Source: Maribacter stanieri (lineage in GTDB: Bacteria > Bacteroidota > Bacteroidia > Flavobacteriales > Flavobacteriaceae). From it: 64,000 nt of DNA. Positions 18,815 through 27,543 of the stretch are shown here, piece by piece. The stretch covers positions 1,599,856-1,663,855 of the forward strand of contig NZ_FOYX01000001.1 of NCBI RefSeq assembly GCF_900112245.1. The letters are read 5' to 3'. Below the pieces are notes generated by a model, which saw only the letters and a list, made by a program, of their open reading frames with translations, searched no databases and was not told the origin of the DNA. How positions within the stretch are numbered: position 1 is the first letter of the stretch; every line of letters starts with the position of its first letter. Position numbers and translations under genes: made by a program.

Positions 18815-19648
18815 ATGAGTACAAAAACAAAAGTTCTTTTATTAGTTTCGGTCATCTTCATGACAATGCAAGGGTTTGCCCAAAGAGGGGTAAGAATGGC
18901 TTATGTGGATATGGAGTATATCTTAGAGAATGTTGAGGAGTACAGAGATGCTACTGAACAGTTAGAGACAAAAGTGCAACGTTGGAAGGTAGAAGTAGAG
19001 CAGAAGCAAAGTATTGTGGAGCAGATGAAGAAAGATTTAATGGCAGAGAAAGTGCTGTTAACTCCAGAGTTAATTTCTGAGCGTGAAGAGGAAATTCAAA
19101 TTTTGGAACGCGAAATGATCGAGTATCAACAAGATCGTTTTGGTCCACAAGGAGATTTGGTATTACAGAAAAGAAGGTTGATACAGCCTATACAAGATCA
19201 AGTGTTCAATGAAGTACAAAAAATTGGCACGAATAAAAAGTATGATTTTATTTTTGATAAATCTGCGGATGTTGTAATGTTGTATTCCGAAAAAAGACAC
19301 GATATTAGTGATTTGGTCTTAAGAGGTATTGCTAGAACAAGAAAAATTAGCAAACCTACAAAGAAAGCAAACGACCGTAATAGGTTAGATGATTTTGATG
19401 AAGAGGAGCCTGAAGTTATTAGTGAGGCTTTACAAGAGCGTTTAGATAAAGCGTCTGAAGCTGCTGAGACTAGAGAAAAAACTGTAGAGAATGCGAAAGC
19501 AGAACAATTAAAATTGCGAGAAGAGCGTAAGAAAGCGTACGAAGAAAGAAGAAAGAAGTTGTTAGAAGAACGCGAAGCTAAGAGGCAAGAAAAATTAAAG
19601 GAAAGAAATAGCGATACCGAAAAAGACGATAATAACGGTACTATTTAA
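18815..19648 (+). CDS. OmpH/Skp family periplasmic chaperone with long charged tail
   Basis: Periplasmic chaperone of 277 residues, longer than the usual 160-180. Signal peptide residues 1-22 (ending QGFAQ), then the Skp core starting RMAYVDMEYILEN, a long coiled coil (about residues 45-115) and the closing strand YDFIFDKSADVVMLY. An extra C-terminal region of about 90 residues is almost wholly charged (repeated REERKKAYEERRKK-type stretches) and predicted coiled coil. Skp proteins hold unfolded outer-membrane proteins on the way to BamA, which is encoded just upstream. A second, standard-length OmpH follows 52 bases later. Confidence 0.9.
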   Translation: MSTKTKVLLLVSVIFMTMQGFAQRGVRMAYVDMEYILENVEEYRDATEQLETKVQRWKVEVEQKQSIVEQMKKDLMAEKVLLTPELISEREEEIQILEREMIEYQQDRFGPQGDLVLQKRRLIQPIQDQVFNEVQKIGTNKKYDFIFDKSADVVMLYSEKRHDISDLVLRGIARTRKISKPTKKANDRNRLDDFDEEEPEVISEALQERLDKASEAAETREKTVENAKAEQLKLREERKKAYEERRKKLLEEREAKRQEKLKERNSDTEKDDNNGTI

Positions 19649-19700
19649 ATAGGTTTAACAACCGAAAATTAATACTCAAAATTGAATTAAAATTACACTC

Positions 19701-20210
19701 ATGAAACAAGTAAAACAAATTGTGGTAGCCTTATTGTTGTTCGTAGCAACGACAAGTTTTGTAAATGCCCAAAGTAAAGTAGCTCACATTGACGTTACTC
19801 AATTATTATCTGCAATGCCAGAAATGAAAGCGGCAGAAGCTGAGCTTAAAAAATTACAAGAAACTTACAATGCCGATATTCAGGCTTCAATGACAGAATT
19901 GCGTAACAAGTTTACACAATACCAAAACGAAGCTGCAGCGAAATCTAAAGAAGAAAACGATAAGAGAGCTGTAGAATTACAAGGTTATGAAAAGAATATT
20001 GGTGATGCACAACAAGCTGCTCAACAAGAATTCCAAAAGAAACAAGCAGAATTATTTGCTCCTATTTCTGAGAAAGCAAAAGCGGCTATTGAAAAGGTTG
20101 CTGCTGCACAAGGTTTTGACTACGTAATCGATGCGCAAGCAGGTGGTGGTTTAATCGTAGCGAAAGGAAAAGACCTTTTGGCAGATGTTAAGAAGCAATT
20201 AGGTTTCTAA
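19701..20210 (+). CDS. OmpH/Skp family periplasmic chaperone
   Basis: Standard-length Skp-like protein of 169 residues. Signal peptide ends around SFVNAQ; the mature part starts SKVAHIDVTQLLSAMPEMK, forms a helical hairpin rich in Glu, Lys and Ala over residues 40-130, and returns with FDYVIDAQAGGGLIVAKG, the C-terminal strand of the Skp core. It pairs with the longer paralogue upstream; such doublets behind bamA are usual in Flavobacteriia and may form mixed or separate trimers (inference). Its end is followed by a strong terminator that closes the whole uppS-bamA-ompH block. Confidence 0.93.
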   Translation: MKQVKQIVVALLLFVATTSFVNAQSKVAHIDVTQLLSAMPEMKAAEAELKKLQETYNADIQASMTELRNKFTQYQNEAAAKSKEENDKRAVELQGYEKNIGDAQQAAQQEFQKKQAELFAPISEKAKAAIEKVAAAQGFDYVIDAQAGGGLIVAKGKDLLADVKKQLGF

Positions 20211-20231
20211 ATAGAAACTAAGATTATAAAG

Positions 20232-20265
20232 AAAAAGCCATCTAATTATTAGATGGCTTTTTTTT
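20232..20265. terminator. Bidirectional terminator after ompH
   Basis: A 14-base stem (AAAAAGCCATCTAA with its complement) around a 3-base loop, followed by T on the plus strand and, read from the other side, preceded by A. It can serve both ompH and the convergent glycosyltransferase gene, whose stop codon touches it. Confidence 0.92.
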
Positions 20266-21118
20266 ATGTTTTAATTTTTCTTTTAATATTCGTCCATCGA
20301 AGGTTTCTAATAAATTCTCCTTCTTCTTTAGTTACTAAGTAGGTAGCGTTGCTCTTTGCAGCATTTAAATACCCTGTCATATTATTCCAGAAAGATGCTA
20401 CGGACTTATTTTTTAAAGCCATTTTTATTGAGGCAATACAAGTTATTAAAAATCCATAACGCATAGTATACATTGCTTTTCCTTGTAATCTTTTAGCATT
20501 GGGGTTATAAGCTTTACCAGTGGGTCTTAGATGCTTTATTTTAAGTGACGAATCCGTTTGTATTTGAAAGCCGTGGTACTTGGCTAAAAGCTCATCTACC
20601 GTATCCCATCCCATTGCGCTTTTTAATCCTCCTATGGCTTTAAAACAAGCTTTAGAGTATGCTTTGATAGCACCTCTTACGTGATCTTTGTCCATCGGGT
20701 GATTCATAACCCAGTCTCCAGATTCTGTTTGCTCATATATGAAACCTCCACAAATACCTAAATTTGGACTTGCTTTAAAATGTGTGCCAATAACCTCAAA
20801 GTAATTATTAGGCAAGATTAAATCGGCGTCTAGTTTTACTATGAAGTCAAAATTATCATCCAATATTTTAAGCCCCTTATTAAAGGCATCAACAACTTTG
20901 CTACCAGGCATGTGTTGTGTAGAGGAGACTGAATTAACTTTAGTGAATATAGGGTCCCTAGCAATGTATTCATCTATAATGTACTCAGTGTCATCAGTAG
21001 AATTATCATTGACCAGAATTACTCTTTTGGGCAATTTGGTTTGTAAAAGAATAGAATCTAAAGTGCTTTTTAGAAAAGCCTCTTCGTTATGTATAGGAAT
21101 AACTAAATAGTAATCCAT
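20264..21118 (-). CDS. Family 2 glycosyltransferase
   Basis: Protein of 284 residues with a GT-A fold. N-terminal strand YYLVIPIHNEEAFL, the NDNSTDDT nucleotide-binding turn, and the metal-binding DxD motif in FIVKLDADLILP near residue 92. A hydrophobic segment towards the C-terminus (YGFLITCIASIKMAL) may bind the membrane. The frame could begin at a TTG two codons earlier, but ATG 21118 is the natural start. It is last in a minus-strand cluster with a methyltransferase-like and a ketoacyl synthase III-like gene. Donor and acceptor sugars or lipids unknown. Confidence 0.9.
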   Translation of the reverse strand: MDYYLVIPIHNEEAFLKSTLDSILLQTKLPKRVILVNDNSTDDTEYIIDEYIARDPIFTKVNSVSSTQHMPGSKVVDAFNKGLKILDDNFDFIVKLDADLILPNNYFEVIGTHFKASPNLGICGGFIYEQTESGDWVMNHPMDKDHVRGAIKAYSKACFKAIGGLKSAMGWDTVDELLAKYHGFQIQTDSSLKIKHLRPTGKAYNPNAKRLQGKAMYTMRYGFLITCIASIKMALKNKSVASFWNNMTGYLNAAKSNATYLVTKEEGEFIRNLRWTNIKRKIKT

Positions 21119-21132
21119 AGTCAAGTGTTCTA

Positions 21133-21654
21133 TTATTTCCTAGTTGCGTAAACAATATAATACCGTGAAGTAAATAAACGTAATAAAGGTCTTAGTCCAA
21201 TTTTTTTGACAGGATTGGTCCATTTCATTGAATCTTGTATTTCCCATCCAGCTTTTTCTAATAACCAATCAAATTGCCAGTCTTCAAACTCATGATAATG
21301 TCTGTCCCATTTATCTGTTTTGCTTCTGTATGCAGGGGAAAACCATAGTTTTAAAGGAATACTTGCAACTAATTTTTTAGATTTAGAATTGGATAATAAA
21401 TGTAATGGGGCTAAAAGGTGTTCAAATATTTCGAAAGCCGTAAGTACATCAGCATCTGTATCAACAACAGCGCTAAAATCTACATCTAAATCTTCCCCTG
21501 ATGTATTGGTTACTTGGTAACCTTCCTGTTGCATTATTTTAGTAAACGGGTTATGTACACCTAAATCTAAAATAGATTCATTGGTATCAATGTGCTTACG
21601 TAAGAACTCAAGTGTATGTTTGTAACGTTTGTTTGGAAAGCTGTTTTCGTACAT
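21133..21654 (-). CDS. Class I SAM-dependent methyltransferase-like protein
   Basis: Protein of 173 residues with the start of a Rossmann methyltransferase fold: ESILDLGVHNPFTKIM stands where motif I normally reads LDxGxGxG, and VLTAFEIFEHLLAPLHLL is the typical D/EVxEHL motif after strand 4. Motif I is degenerate (GVHNPF rather than GCGxG), so SAM binding is not assured. The protein is short for the family (often 200-250). It begins 2 bases after the ketoacyl synthase gene ends and precedes the glycosyltransferase by 14 bases, so all three are one transcription unit. Substrate unknown. Confidence 0.75.
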   Translation of the reverse strand: MYENSFPNKRYKHTLEFLRKHIDTNESILDLGVHNPFTKIMQQEGYQVTNTSGEDLDVDFSAVVDTDADVLTAFEIFEHLLAPLHLLSNSKSKKLVASIPLKLWFSPAYRSKTDKWDRHYHEFEDWQFDWLLEKAGWEIQDSMKWTNPVKKIGLRPLLRLFTSRYYIVYATRK

Positions 21655-21656
21655 GT

Positions 21657-22715
21657 TTAGATTCTGTATACCATTGCATTGACGTTCATTCCGGCGCCAA
21701 CACTAGCAAAGATAACAACATCTCCCTTTTTAACTTCCTGATTTTCTAATTTACCGTCTTTTACGAGGTCAAATAATGTAGGTATAGTAGCTACAGAGCT
21801 GTTACCTAGTTTAGAAATACTCATGGGCATAATGCCTTCAGGCATTTCTTTGTCGTAAATTTTATAGAAGCGTTTTACTATGGCTTCGTCCATTTTCTCA
21901 TTTGCCTGATGTATAAAAATCTTTTTTACTTCGTCAATTGAAATACCACTATTATCTAGGCATGTTGCCATTGCAGATGGTACGTTGGTAACAGCAAATT
22001 CATAGATTTTTCTACCATGCATTTTAATGTAGAATTTCTTTTTCTCATCTTCCTTGTCATAAGCTTCTCCAAAAAATAGAAAATTAGCTTCATCATTTGC
22101 ATAAGTAGCAGACTCATGTGATAATATTTCTCCACCATCATTAGATGCTTCAACAATAGCAGCACCGGCACCATCAGAATATATCATAGAATCACGATCA
22201 TTATCGTCCACTATTCTAGATAGGGTTTCTGCACCAATGACCAAACATCTTTTTGCAATACCACTTTTAATGAATGCATTGGCTTGTATCATACCTTCTA
22301 GCCAACCTGGGCAACCAAAAATTAGATCGTAAGCAACACATTTCGGATTTTGTATCTGCAATTGATGTTTAACTCTAGTGGCTAAACTTGGTAAAGTGTC
22401 TCCTTGAATATATCCATCTTTTAAATCCCCAAAGTTATGGGCAACGATAATGTAGTCTATGGTTTCTTTATCTACCTGTGCGTTTTCTATAGCTTTCTCA
22501 GCTGCAAAAAAGGCTAAGTTAGATGTAGTATATTTTTTAGGTGCATATCTTCTTTCTTCAATGCCGGTTATAGCCTTGAATTTTTCAATGATTACCTCAT
22601 TATTATGTTTAAAAGAGGAACCATCTAAATTTAAAAAATGATGATTATTAAAATCTTTATTTGAAATTTTTAGGTCTGGGATATAGCTTCCTGTCCCTGT
22701 AATTGATACGCTCAT
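21657..22715 (-). CDS. Ketoacyl-ACP synthase III family protein (FabH-like)
   Basis: Thiolase-fold condensing enzyme of 352 residues. Catalytic Cys135 lies in LIFGCPGWLEGM, His in KIFIHQANEKMDEA and Asn in KLGNSSVATIP, completing the Cys-His-Asn triad of KAS III. It differs from primary-metabolism FabH around the active site (FGCPGW in place of the usual AACxG), suggesting a specialised acyl primer or product. The gene sits apart from other fatty-acid genes and leads a small unit with a methyltransferase-like gene and a glycosyltransferase, so a role in a modified lipid or glycolipid is a fair guess, not shown. Confidence 0.88.
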   Translation of the reverse strand: MSVSITGTGSYIPDLKISNKDFNNHHFLNLDGSSFKHNNEVIIEKFKAITGIEERRYAPKKYTTSNLAFFAAEKAIENAQVDKETIDYIIVAHNFGDLKDGYIQGDTLPSLATRVKHQLQIQNPKCVAYDLIFGCPGWLEGMIQANAFIKSGIAKRCLVIGAETLSRIVDDNDRDSMIYSDGAGAAIVEASNDGGEILSHESATYANDEANFLFFGEAYDKEDEKKKFYIKMHGRKIYEFAVTNVPSAMATCLDNSGISIDEVKKIFIHQANEKMDEAIVKRFYKIYDKEMPEGIMPMSISKLGNSSVATIPTLFDLVKDGKLENQEVKKGDVVIFASVGAGMNVNAMVYRI

Positions 22716-22825
22716 TTTAAAATATTGAATTGTAACCGAAATTTATGAAAAACGGGAAGATTATTTTATGCATGCATAGTAAATTTTACGATGGTCAATG
22801 TGCATTTCTTTAAATTGTCTTCATT

Positions 22826-22857
22826 AAAAAAGCCTTTTCGAATTGTCGAAAAGGCTT
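22826..22857 (-). terminator. Intrinsic terminator of gcvP
   Basis: A 12-base perfect stem AAGCCTTTTCGA with its complement around a 4-base loop, followed on the minus strand by T residues. It lies 22 bases after the gcvP stop. Confidence 0.9.
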
Positions 22858-22878
22858 GTTATTATAGGGTTGTGACGT

Positions 22879-25731
22879 TTATTCAGCTTCCATGTAAGCC
22901 TCAATTGGCGCGCATGTACAGATTAAATTACGGTCTCCATATGCGTCGTCTACTCTGCGTACCGATGGCCAAAATTTATTTTCAGCAATATAGGGTAGTG
23001 GGTAGGATGCTTTCTGTCTAGAGTATGGAAACTGCCAATCATCTGTAGTAGCCATTTCTAAAGTATGTGGAGCATTTTTAAGTACGTTGTTAGGTTCGTC
23101 TATATTAGATTCATCAATTTCTTCTCGTATAGCTGTCATTGCTTCACAGAATCTATCTAATTCTGCTAGACTTTCGCTTTCTGTTGGTTCTATCATTACA
23201 GTTCCTGCAACTGGAAAGGAAACCGTTGGTGCGTGAAAACCATAATCCATAAGACGTTTTGCAATGTCCGTAACCTCAATACCATTCTTTTTAAAAGGTC
23301 TGCAGTCTAAAATCATTTCATGCGCAGCTCTTCCCTTTTCACCAGTATATAAAACCTCGAATTTACCTTCAAGTTTATGCTTTATGTAATTAGCATTTAG
23401 AATAGCAATTTTTGTTGATTGTGTTAAGCCATATTCACCTAGCATTTTAATATAGCCATAGGATATTAGACAAACCAATGAGCTTCCCCATGGTGCTGCT
23501 GATATCGCAGTAATGGCATCTTTGCCACCGGTTGAAATTACCGGGTTGCTTGGTAGAAAAGGAACGAGCTGGGGAGCAACACATATTGGACCAACACCTG
23601 GGCCGCCACCTCCATGAGGAATAGCGAATGTTTTGTGCAAGTTTAGGTGACATACATCTGCGCCAATGGTTGCAGGGTTGGTTAAACCAACTTGTGCGTT
23701 CATATTGGCGCCATCCATATAAACTTGACCACCATGGTCGTGAATTAATTTTGTAATCTGCTTAATTGATGATTCAAATACACCATGCGTAGATGGGTAT
23801 GTAACCATTAACGCCGCTAATTTATCTGAATGTAATTTTGCTTTTTCTTCAAGATCAGCAACATCAATATTTCCTTTTTCATCGGTTTTGGTAACTACAA
23901 CTTTCATTCCTGCCATAACAGCAGAAGCAGGGTTTGTACCGTGTGCAGATGAAGGAATTAAACAAATGTTTCTTTCTGATTCTCCTCTAGATTCATGGTA
24001 AGCTCTAATTACCATTAAACCTGCGTACTCTCCTTGTGCTCCAGAATTTGGCTGTAAAGAAGTATCTGCAAATCCTGTGATTATAGAAAGGTCTTTTGCA
24101 AGCTCACGCAATATAGTTTGATATCCTTCTGCTTGGTCTACTGGTACAAATGGGTGAATATTACCCCAGTTAGACGAGCTTAATGGTAGCATTTCACTAG
24201 CGGCATTTAATTTCATTGTACAACTTCCTAAAGAAATCATACTATGGTTTAATGCTAAATCTTTGCGTTCTAGTTTTTTAATGTAACGCATTAATTCCGT
24301 CTCAGAATGATAAGAATTAAAAACCTTATTCTCCATAAAGGCGCTAGTGCGCTCTATATTTCCAGATATAGTAGTTTTATTCAGTAGACTGGAAACTTCT
24401 TTGGAAGTTTTTCCAAGCGCTTCAGAAAATATGCTAATAATCTGATTAAGATCTTTCAATGAAGTGGCTTCATTTACAGCAATTGAAATAGTGTCATTGT
24501 CTACATAATAGAAATTGACTTCGTTTGCTTCTGCAATTGGGCGTACTTTGTTCGAATCTGCCTTAACGGTAATTGTATCAAAATAGGCGGAGTTAATTTG
24601 ATATAACCCTAAGTTTTCAAGCGCATCTACTAATGTTACTGCCGTAGAATGAATTTTTGAAGCTATATATTTTAATCCTTTCGGACCATGATAAACACCA
24701 TACATTCCTGCCATTACTGCTAATAAAACCTGTGCAGTACAAATGTTAGAAGTTGCCTTGTCTCTTTTTATATGTTGCTCCCTAGTCTGCAAAGCCATTC
24801 TTAATGCAGGCTTTCCATCGGTGTCTTTTGTAACCCCAATAATTCTGCCAGGAATACTTCTTTTGAATTCTTCTTTGGTTGCAAAAAATGCAGCATGAGG
24901 ACCGCCATAACCTAAAGGAATACCAAAACGTTGAGTAGTACCTACAACTACATCTACCCCAAATTCCCCAGGAGGTGTTAATAAGACCAAACTCATGATG
25001 TCTGCAGCTACGGCTACTTTAATATCATTTTCTTTTGCCTTGGCTACGAATGCAGCATAGTCATATACTTGCCCGTATTTGCCAGGGTATTGCAATAAAG
25101 CACCGTAAAAATCAGCGCTATATTTAAATTCCTCGTGGTTACCTATTACCAATTCAATTCCTAAAGGAATAGAACGAGTCTTTAAAAGAGATAAGGTTTG
25201 AGGTAATATTTCTTCTGACACAAAGAATTTTAAAACATTGTTCTTCTTTTGGTCCCGACTTCTTACATCAAAAAGCATGGTCATAGCTTCCGCTGCTGCC
25301 GTACTTTCATCTAATAAGGATGCATTTGCCAATTCCATTCCCGTTAAATCGGAAATTATGGTTTGGAAATTAAGAAGTGCCTCTAACCTTCCTTGAGCTA
25401 TTTCAGCTTGATATGGAGTGTAAGCCGTGTACCATCCCGGATTTTCAAGAATATTCCTTTTAATCACCGACGGAATTAAACTTTCATGATAGCCTAAACC
25501 AATATATGTTCTAAATACCTTGTTCTTTTTAGATAAAGCTTCGGTGTGTGCAAGAAACTTATGCTCACTCATTGGCTCATCTAATTTCAAAGGCTCTTTT
25601 AGGCGAATATGTTGTGGAATGGTCTCAAAAATAAGTTGCTCGAGATTTTCAACACCTACCGTGTTAAACATGGTATTTAAATCTTCCTCCCTAATGCCGA
25701 TATGGCGTAGTGCAAACACGTCAGTCTTCAT
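22879..25731 (-). CDS. gcvP: Glycine dehydrogenase (aminomethyl-transferring), P-protein of the glycine cleavage system
   Basis: PLP enzyme that decarboxylates glycine and passes the aminomethyl group to the lipoyl H-protein. At 950 residues it is the fused, homodimeric type in which both halves of the two-subunit form are joined. The PLP-binding Lys700 lies in [19 protein letters not shown]-terminal and C-terminal halves both look intact ([11 protein letters not shown] in the first, [11 protein letters not shown] in the second). No other gcv gene is adjacent, as is common in this group. It ends in its own terminator and no glycine riboswitch is recognisable upstream. Identity certain. Confidence 0.97.
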   Translation of the reverse strand: MKTDVFALRHIGIREEDLNTMFNTVGVENLEQLIFETIPQHIRLKEPLKLDEPMSEHKFLAHTEALSKKNKVFRTYIGLGYHESLIPSVIKRNILENPGWYTAYTPYQAEIAQGRLEALLNFQTIISDLTGMELANASLLDESTAAAEAMTMLFDVRSRDQKKNNVLKFFVSEEILPQTLSLLKTRSIPLGIELVIGNHEEFKYSADFYGALLQYPGKYGQVYDYAAFVAKAKENDIKVAVAADIMSLVLLTPPGEFGVDVVVGTTQRFGIPLGYGGPHAAFFATKEEFKRSIPGRIIGVTKDTDGKPALRMALQTREQHIKRDKATSNICTAQVLLAVMAGMYGVYHGPKGLKYIASKIHSTAVTLVDALENLGLYQINSAYFDTITVKADSNKVRPIAEANEVNFYYVDNDTISIAVNEATSLKDLNQIISIFSEALGKTSKEVSSLLNKTTISGNIERTSAFMENKVFNSYHSETELMRYIKKLERKDLALNHSMISLGSCTMKLNAASEMLPLSSSNWGNIHPFVPVDQAEGYQTILRELAKDLSIITGFADTSLQPNSGAQGEYAGLMVIRAYHESRGESERNICLIPSSAHGTNPASAVMAGMKVVVTKTDEKGNIDVADLEEKAKLHSDKLAALMVTYPSTHGVFESSIKQITKLIHDHGGQVYMDGANMNAQVGLTNPATIGADVCHLNLHKTFAIPHGGGGPGVGPICVAPQLVPFLPSNPVISTGGKDAITAISAAPWGSSLVCLISYGYIKMLGEYGLTQSTKIAILNANYIKHKLEGKFEVLYTGEKGRAAHEMILDCRPFKKNGIEVTDIAKRLMDYGFHAPTVSFPVAGTVMIEPTESESLAELDRFCEAMTAIREEIDESNIDEPNNVLKNAPHTLEMATTDDWQFPYSRQKASYPLPYIAENKFWPSVRRVDDAYGDRNLICTCAPIEAYMEAE

Positions 25732-25848
25732 AGATACTATTGTTATATAATGTGTAAAATTACCACTTTTATGTGTGTAATTTGGTGTAGAAGGGCTGCC
25801 ATATATTGAAAGTTTTTAACCAAAACAAAGGGTTATAAACACTTTAGC

Positions 25849-25856
25849 TATTTTTG
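25849..25856 (+). promoter_or_regulatory. -7 promoter box immediately before the UbiA-like gene
   Basis: TATTTTTG ends only 4 bases before the ATG at 25861. Transcription would begin at or next to the start codon, giving a leaderless or nearly leaderless mRNA. No TTG is seen at -33. Confidence 0.35.
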
Positions 25857-25860
25857 TTTA

Positions 25861-26694
25861 ATGACCATAGTCAAAAAGATTTTTAATTTTTATTTGGATG
25901 CTAGCATTCATGTTGCCTTGGGGGTATTTTGTTTGGTACATGTAACTGCGCTGACCTTAAACATTACAGTTCCTCAAGAGTTGTATTTTTTTATTTTTTT
26001 TGGGGCTATTAGTTGCTACAATTTTGTGAAATATGGTGTGGAAGCAGAGAAGTATATCTTGGTAGCTAACACGTATCAAAAGATTATTCAATTTTTTAGT
26101 TTTGGTTGTTTGCTTGTTGCTGGTTATCAGTTGTTTTTTCTGACGGAGAGAGTATTTGTAGGATTATTGGTTTTAGCCGCTATAACCGGTCTTTATGCAT
26201 TACCTGTATTACCTAAAAATAAGAATTTCAGGAGTTTTAGCGGATTGAAAATTTTAATAGTGGCAGCCGTGTGGGCAGGCACAACCGTAATTTTGCCAGT
26301 TATTTCTCAACTAGATGTTATTTCTTGGAACGTGAAGATTGAGACGGTTCAACGTTTTCTTTTTGTACTGATACTATTAGTTCCTTTTGAAATACGGGAT
26401 TTAAAATACGATAGTGCATCTCTTAAAACATTACCTCAAAGGGTGGGGGTAAAAGGGGCAAAAAGAATAGGGTATTGTTGGACAGTGCTTTTTTATGCAA
26501 TTACATTCTTAAAAACAGATTTAGATATTACTCACATAATGGTGAAAACAATTCTGTTTGTAGTTCTAATGTTGATGATATTTAAAACAGAACTAAATCA
26601 AAAGAAATATTTTTCTTCATTTTGGGTAGAAGCTATTCCTTTACTTTGGTGGGTGCTTTTTGTTATAAGTATAAAGTATTCTATTTTGCATTAG
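25861..26694 (+). CDS. UbiA-like prenyltransferase family membrane protein
   Basis: Integral membrane protein of 277 residues with about eight hydrophobic segments. The segment EIRDLKYDSASLKTLPQRVG (Asp180, Asp184, TLP) matches the second Asp-rich motif of UbiA prenyltransferases. The first motif, usually NDxxDxxxD, is reduced to CYNFVKYG (Asn54 kept, the Asp residues absent), so prenyl-diphosphate chemistry is doubtful. It could be a diverged UbiA enzyme or a related non-catalytic protein. The gene is convergent with the small zinc-binding anti-sigma-like gene, overlapping its end by 14 bases, and may be translated from a leaderless message. Confidence 0.65.
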   Translation: MTIVKKIFNFYLDASIHVALGVFCLVHVTALTLNITVPQELYFFIFFGAISCYNFVKYGVEAEKYILVANTYQKIIQFFSFGCLLVAGYQLFFLTERVFVGLLVLAAITGLYALPVLPKNKNFRSFSGLKILIVAAVWAGTTVILPVISQLDVISWNVKIETVQRFLFVLILLVPFEIRDLKYDSASLKTLPQRVGVKGAKRIGYCWTVLFYAITFLKTDLDITHIMVKTILFVVLMLMIFKTELNQKKYFSSFWVEAIPLLWWVLFVISIKYSILH

Positions 26695-26911
26695 AGAAAG
26701 TTTCTTTCATTTTTCTCTTTTCCTCATCAGATAATACCGTAAGTTTTGCTTGATTACAAAGCGATGTTAATTTTTCATTTTTTGCACTATGTTTAGCGCA
26801 TGTCTTACACATGGTAAGATGAAACTTTAACTGTATTTTTTCCCAAACAGTTGCTTCTCTATACTGGTGTCTGTTGCAAATATTTGCAGCTTTTTCACAA
26901 GAAATCATCAT
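26681..26911 (-). CDS. Small zinc-binding anti-sigma-like protein
   Basis: Soluble protein of 76 residues with the HxxxCxxC pattern (His31, Cys35, Cys38: HLTMCKTC) seen in zinc-binding anti-sigma factors, plus a further Cys5 and Cys12. There is no transmembrane helix. Start chosen at the first of two ATG codons 2 bases after the sigma-factor stop; a longer frame would begin inside the sigma gene. Position directly behind an ECF sigma gene supports an anti-sigma role. Homologues in Flavobacteriia are sometimes labelled as glycine dehydrogenase in databases, which I believe to be mislabelling. Anti-sigma function is inferred. Confidence 0.7.
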   Translation of the reverse strand: MMISCEKAANICNRHQYREATVWEKIQLKFHLTMCKTCAKHSAKNEKLTSLCNQAKLTVLSDEEKRKMKETFSNAK

Positions 26912-26913
26912 AA

Positions 26914-27468
26914 TTAAAACCAATTTTGATTTAAACAACCCATTAAGCCGGTTCTGGCCCTATGTATCATTACCCAAAGGTTAGACGCATTAATTCCTAA
27001 AGCATTACAAATATCTTCGGTTTCCATACCTTGAATTGTTTTCATGGTAAAAACCTGTGCTTGCTTTTTAGGTAGTTTAGATATGCAATTTTGAATGGCA
27101 AGACCTAATTCCTCGTTTTCAAGATTGTCATTTTCAAAATTGCTATTAGGATCTGCAATGCGTTCTTCCATCCAATCGCCTTCTGCATCGGTTTGCGAGC
27201 TATAGCTCATACGTACCTCTGCTTTGCCTTTTTTTGAATTAATTTTGCGGTAATGATCAATTACTTTTCGTTTTAGAATTGCAATTAACCATGTGCGTTC
27301 CGCTGCATCACCTTTAAAATTTTTGGCAGATTTTAATCCCGCTATAAAAGTGTCTTGTACAAGGTCTTTTGCAATTTCCGAATCACTAACTCTAGTAACC
27401 GCATAATTGAACAGGTAATCTGCATAGAGATCTACCCACTTATCTGGATTAAGTTTGTGTGTTTCCAT
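26914..27468 (-). CDS. ECF-type RNA polymerase sigma factor
   Basis: Sigma-70 family regulator of 184 residues. Region 2 spans about residues 12-75 (ISDSE-like core: RVSDSEIAKDLVQDTFIAG, then RTWLIAILKRKVIDHYRK) and region 4 about residues 125-178 (LPKKQAQVFTMKTIQGMETE followed by the helix-turn-helix NALGINASNLWVMIHRAR). A somewhat long linker of about 50 residues, rich in Asp and Glu, joins them. The gene overlaps nothing and is followed after 2 bases by the small zinc-binding protein gene. It is divergent from a secreted rhodanese gene, and the shared 75-base spacer carries a perfect inverted repeat. Confidence 0.92.
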   Translation of the reverse strand: METHKLNPDKWVDLYADYLFNYAVTRVSDSEIAKDLVQDTFIAGLKSAKNFKGDAAERTWLIAILKRKVIDHYRKINSKKGKAEVRMSYSSQTDAEGDWMEERIADPNSNFENDNLENEELGLAIQNCISKLPKKQAQVFTMKTIQGMETEDICNALGINASNLWVMIHRARTGLMGCLNQNWF

Positions 27469-27485
27469 TTATTTTTTCTGCATTT

Positions 27486-27523
27486 CAAAAGTAACTGAAT
27501 TTTGTTTATTATGGTTACTTTTG
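27486..27523. promoter_or_regulatory. Divergent regulatory region with perfect inverted repeat, sigma factor / rhodanese
   Basis: CAAAAGTAAC (27486-27495) and GTTACTTTTG (27514-27523) are perfect 10-base inverted copies separated by 18 bases. Each arm, read outward, also contains TACTTTTG, which fits the TAnnTTTG -7 box, so one element may provide promoters for both divergent genes; alternatively the GTAAC cores are sigma or repressor recognition sites. Confidence 0.55.
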
Positions 27524-27543
27524 GTAACGTAAACACTATAACT

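Noticed and set aside
25732-25860. Possible glycine riboswitch before gcvP
   Set aside because: The spacer is only 129 bases, AT-rich, and lacks the conserved paired aptamer cores; no such fold is apparent.
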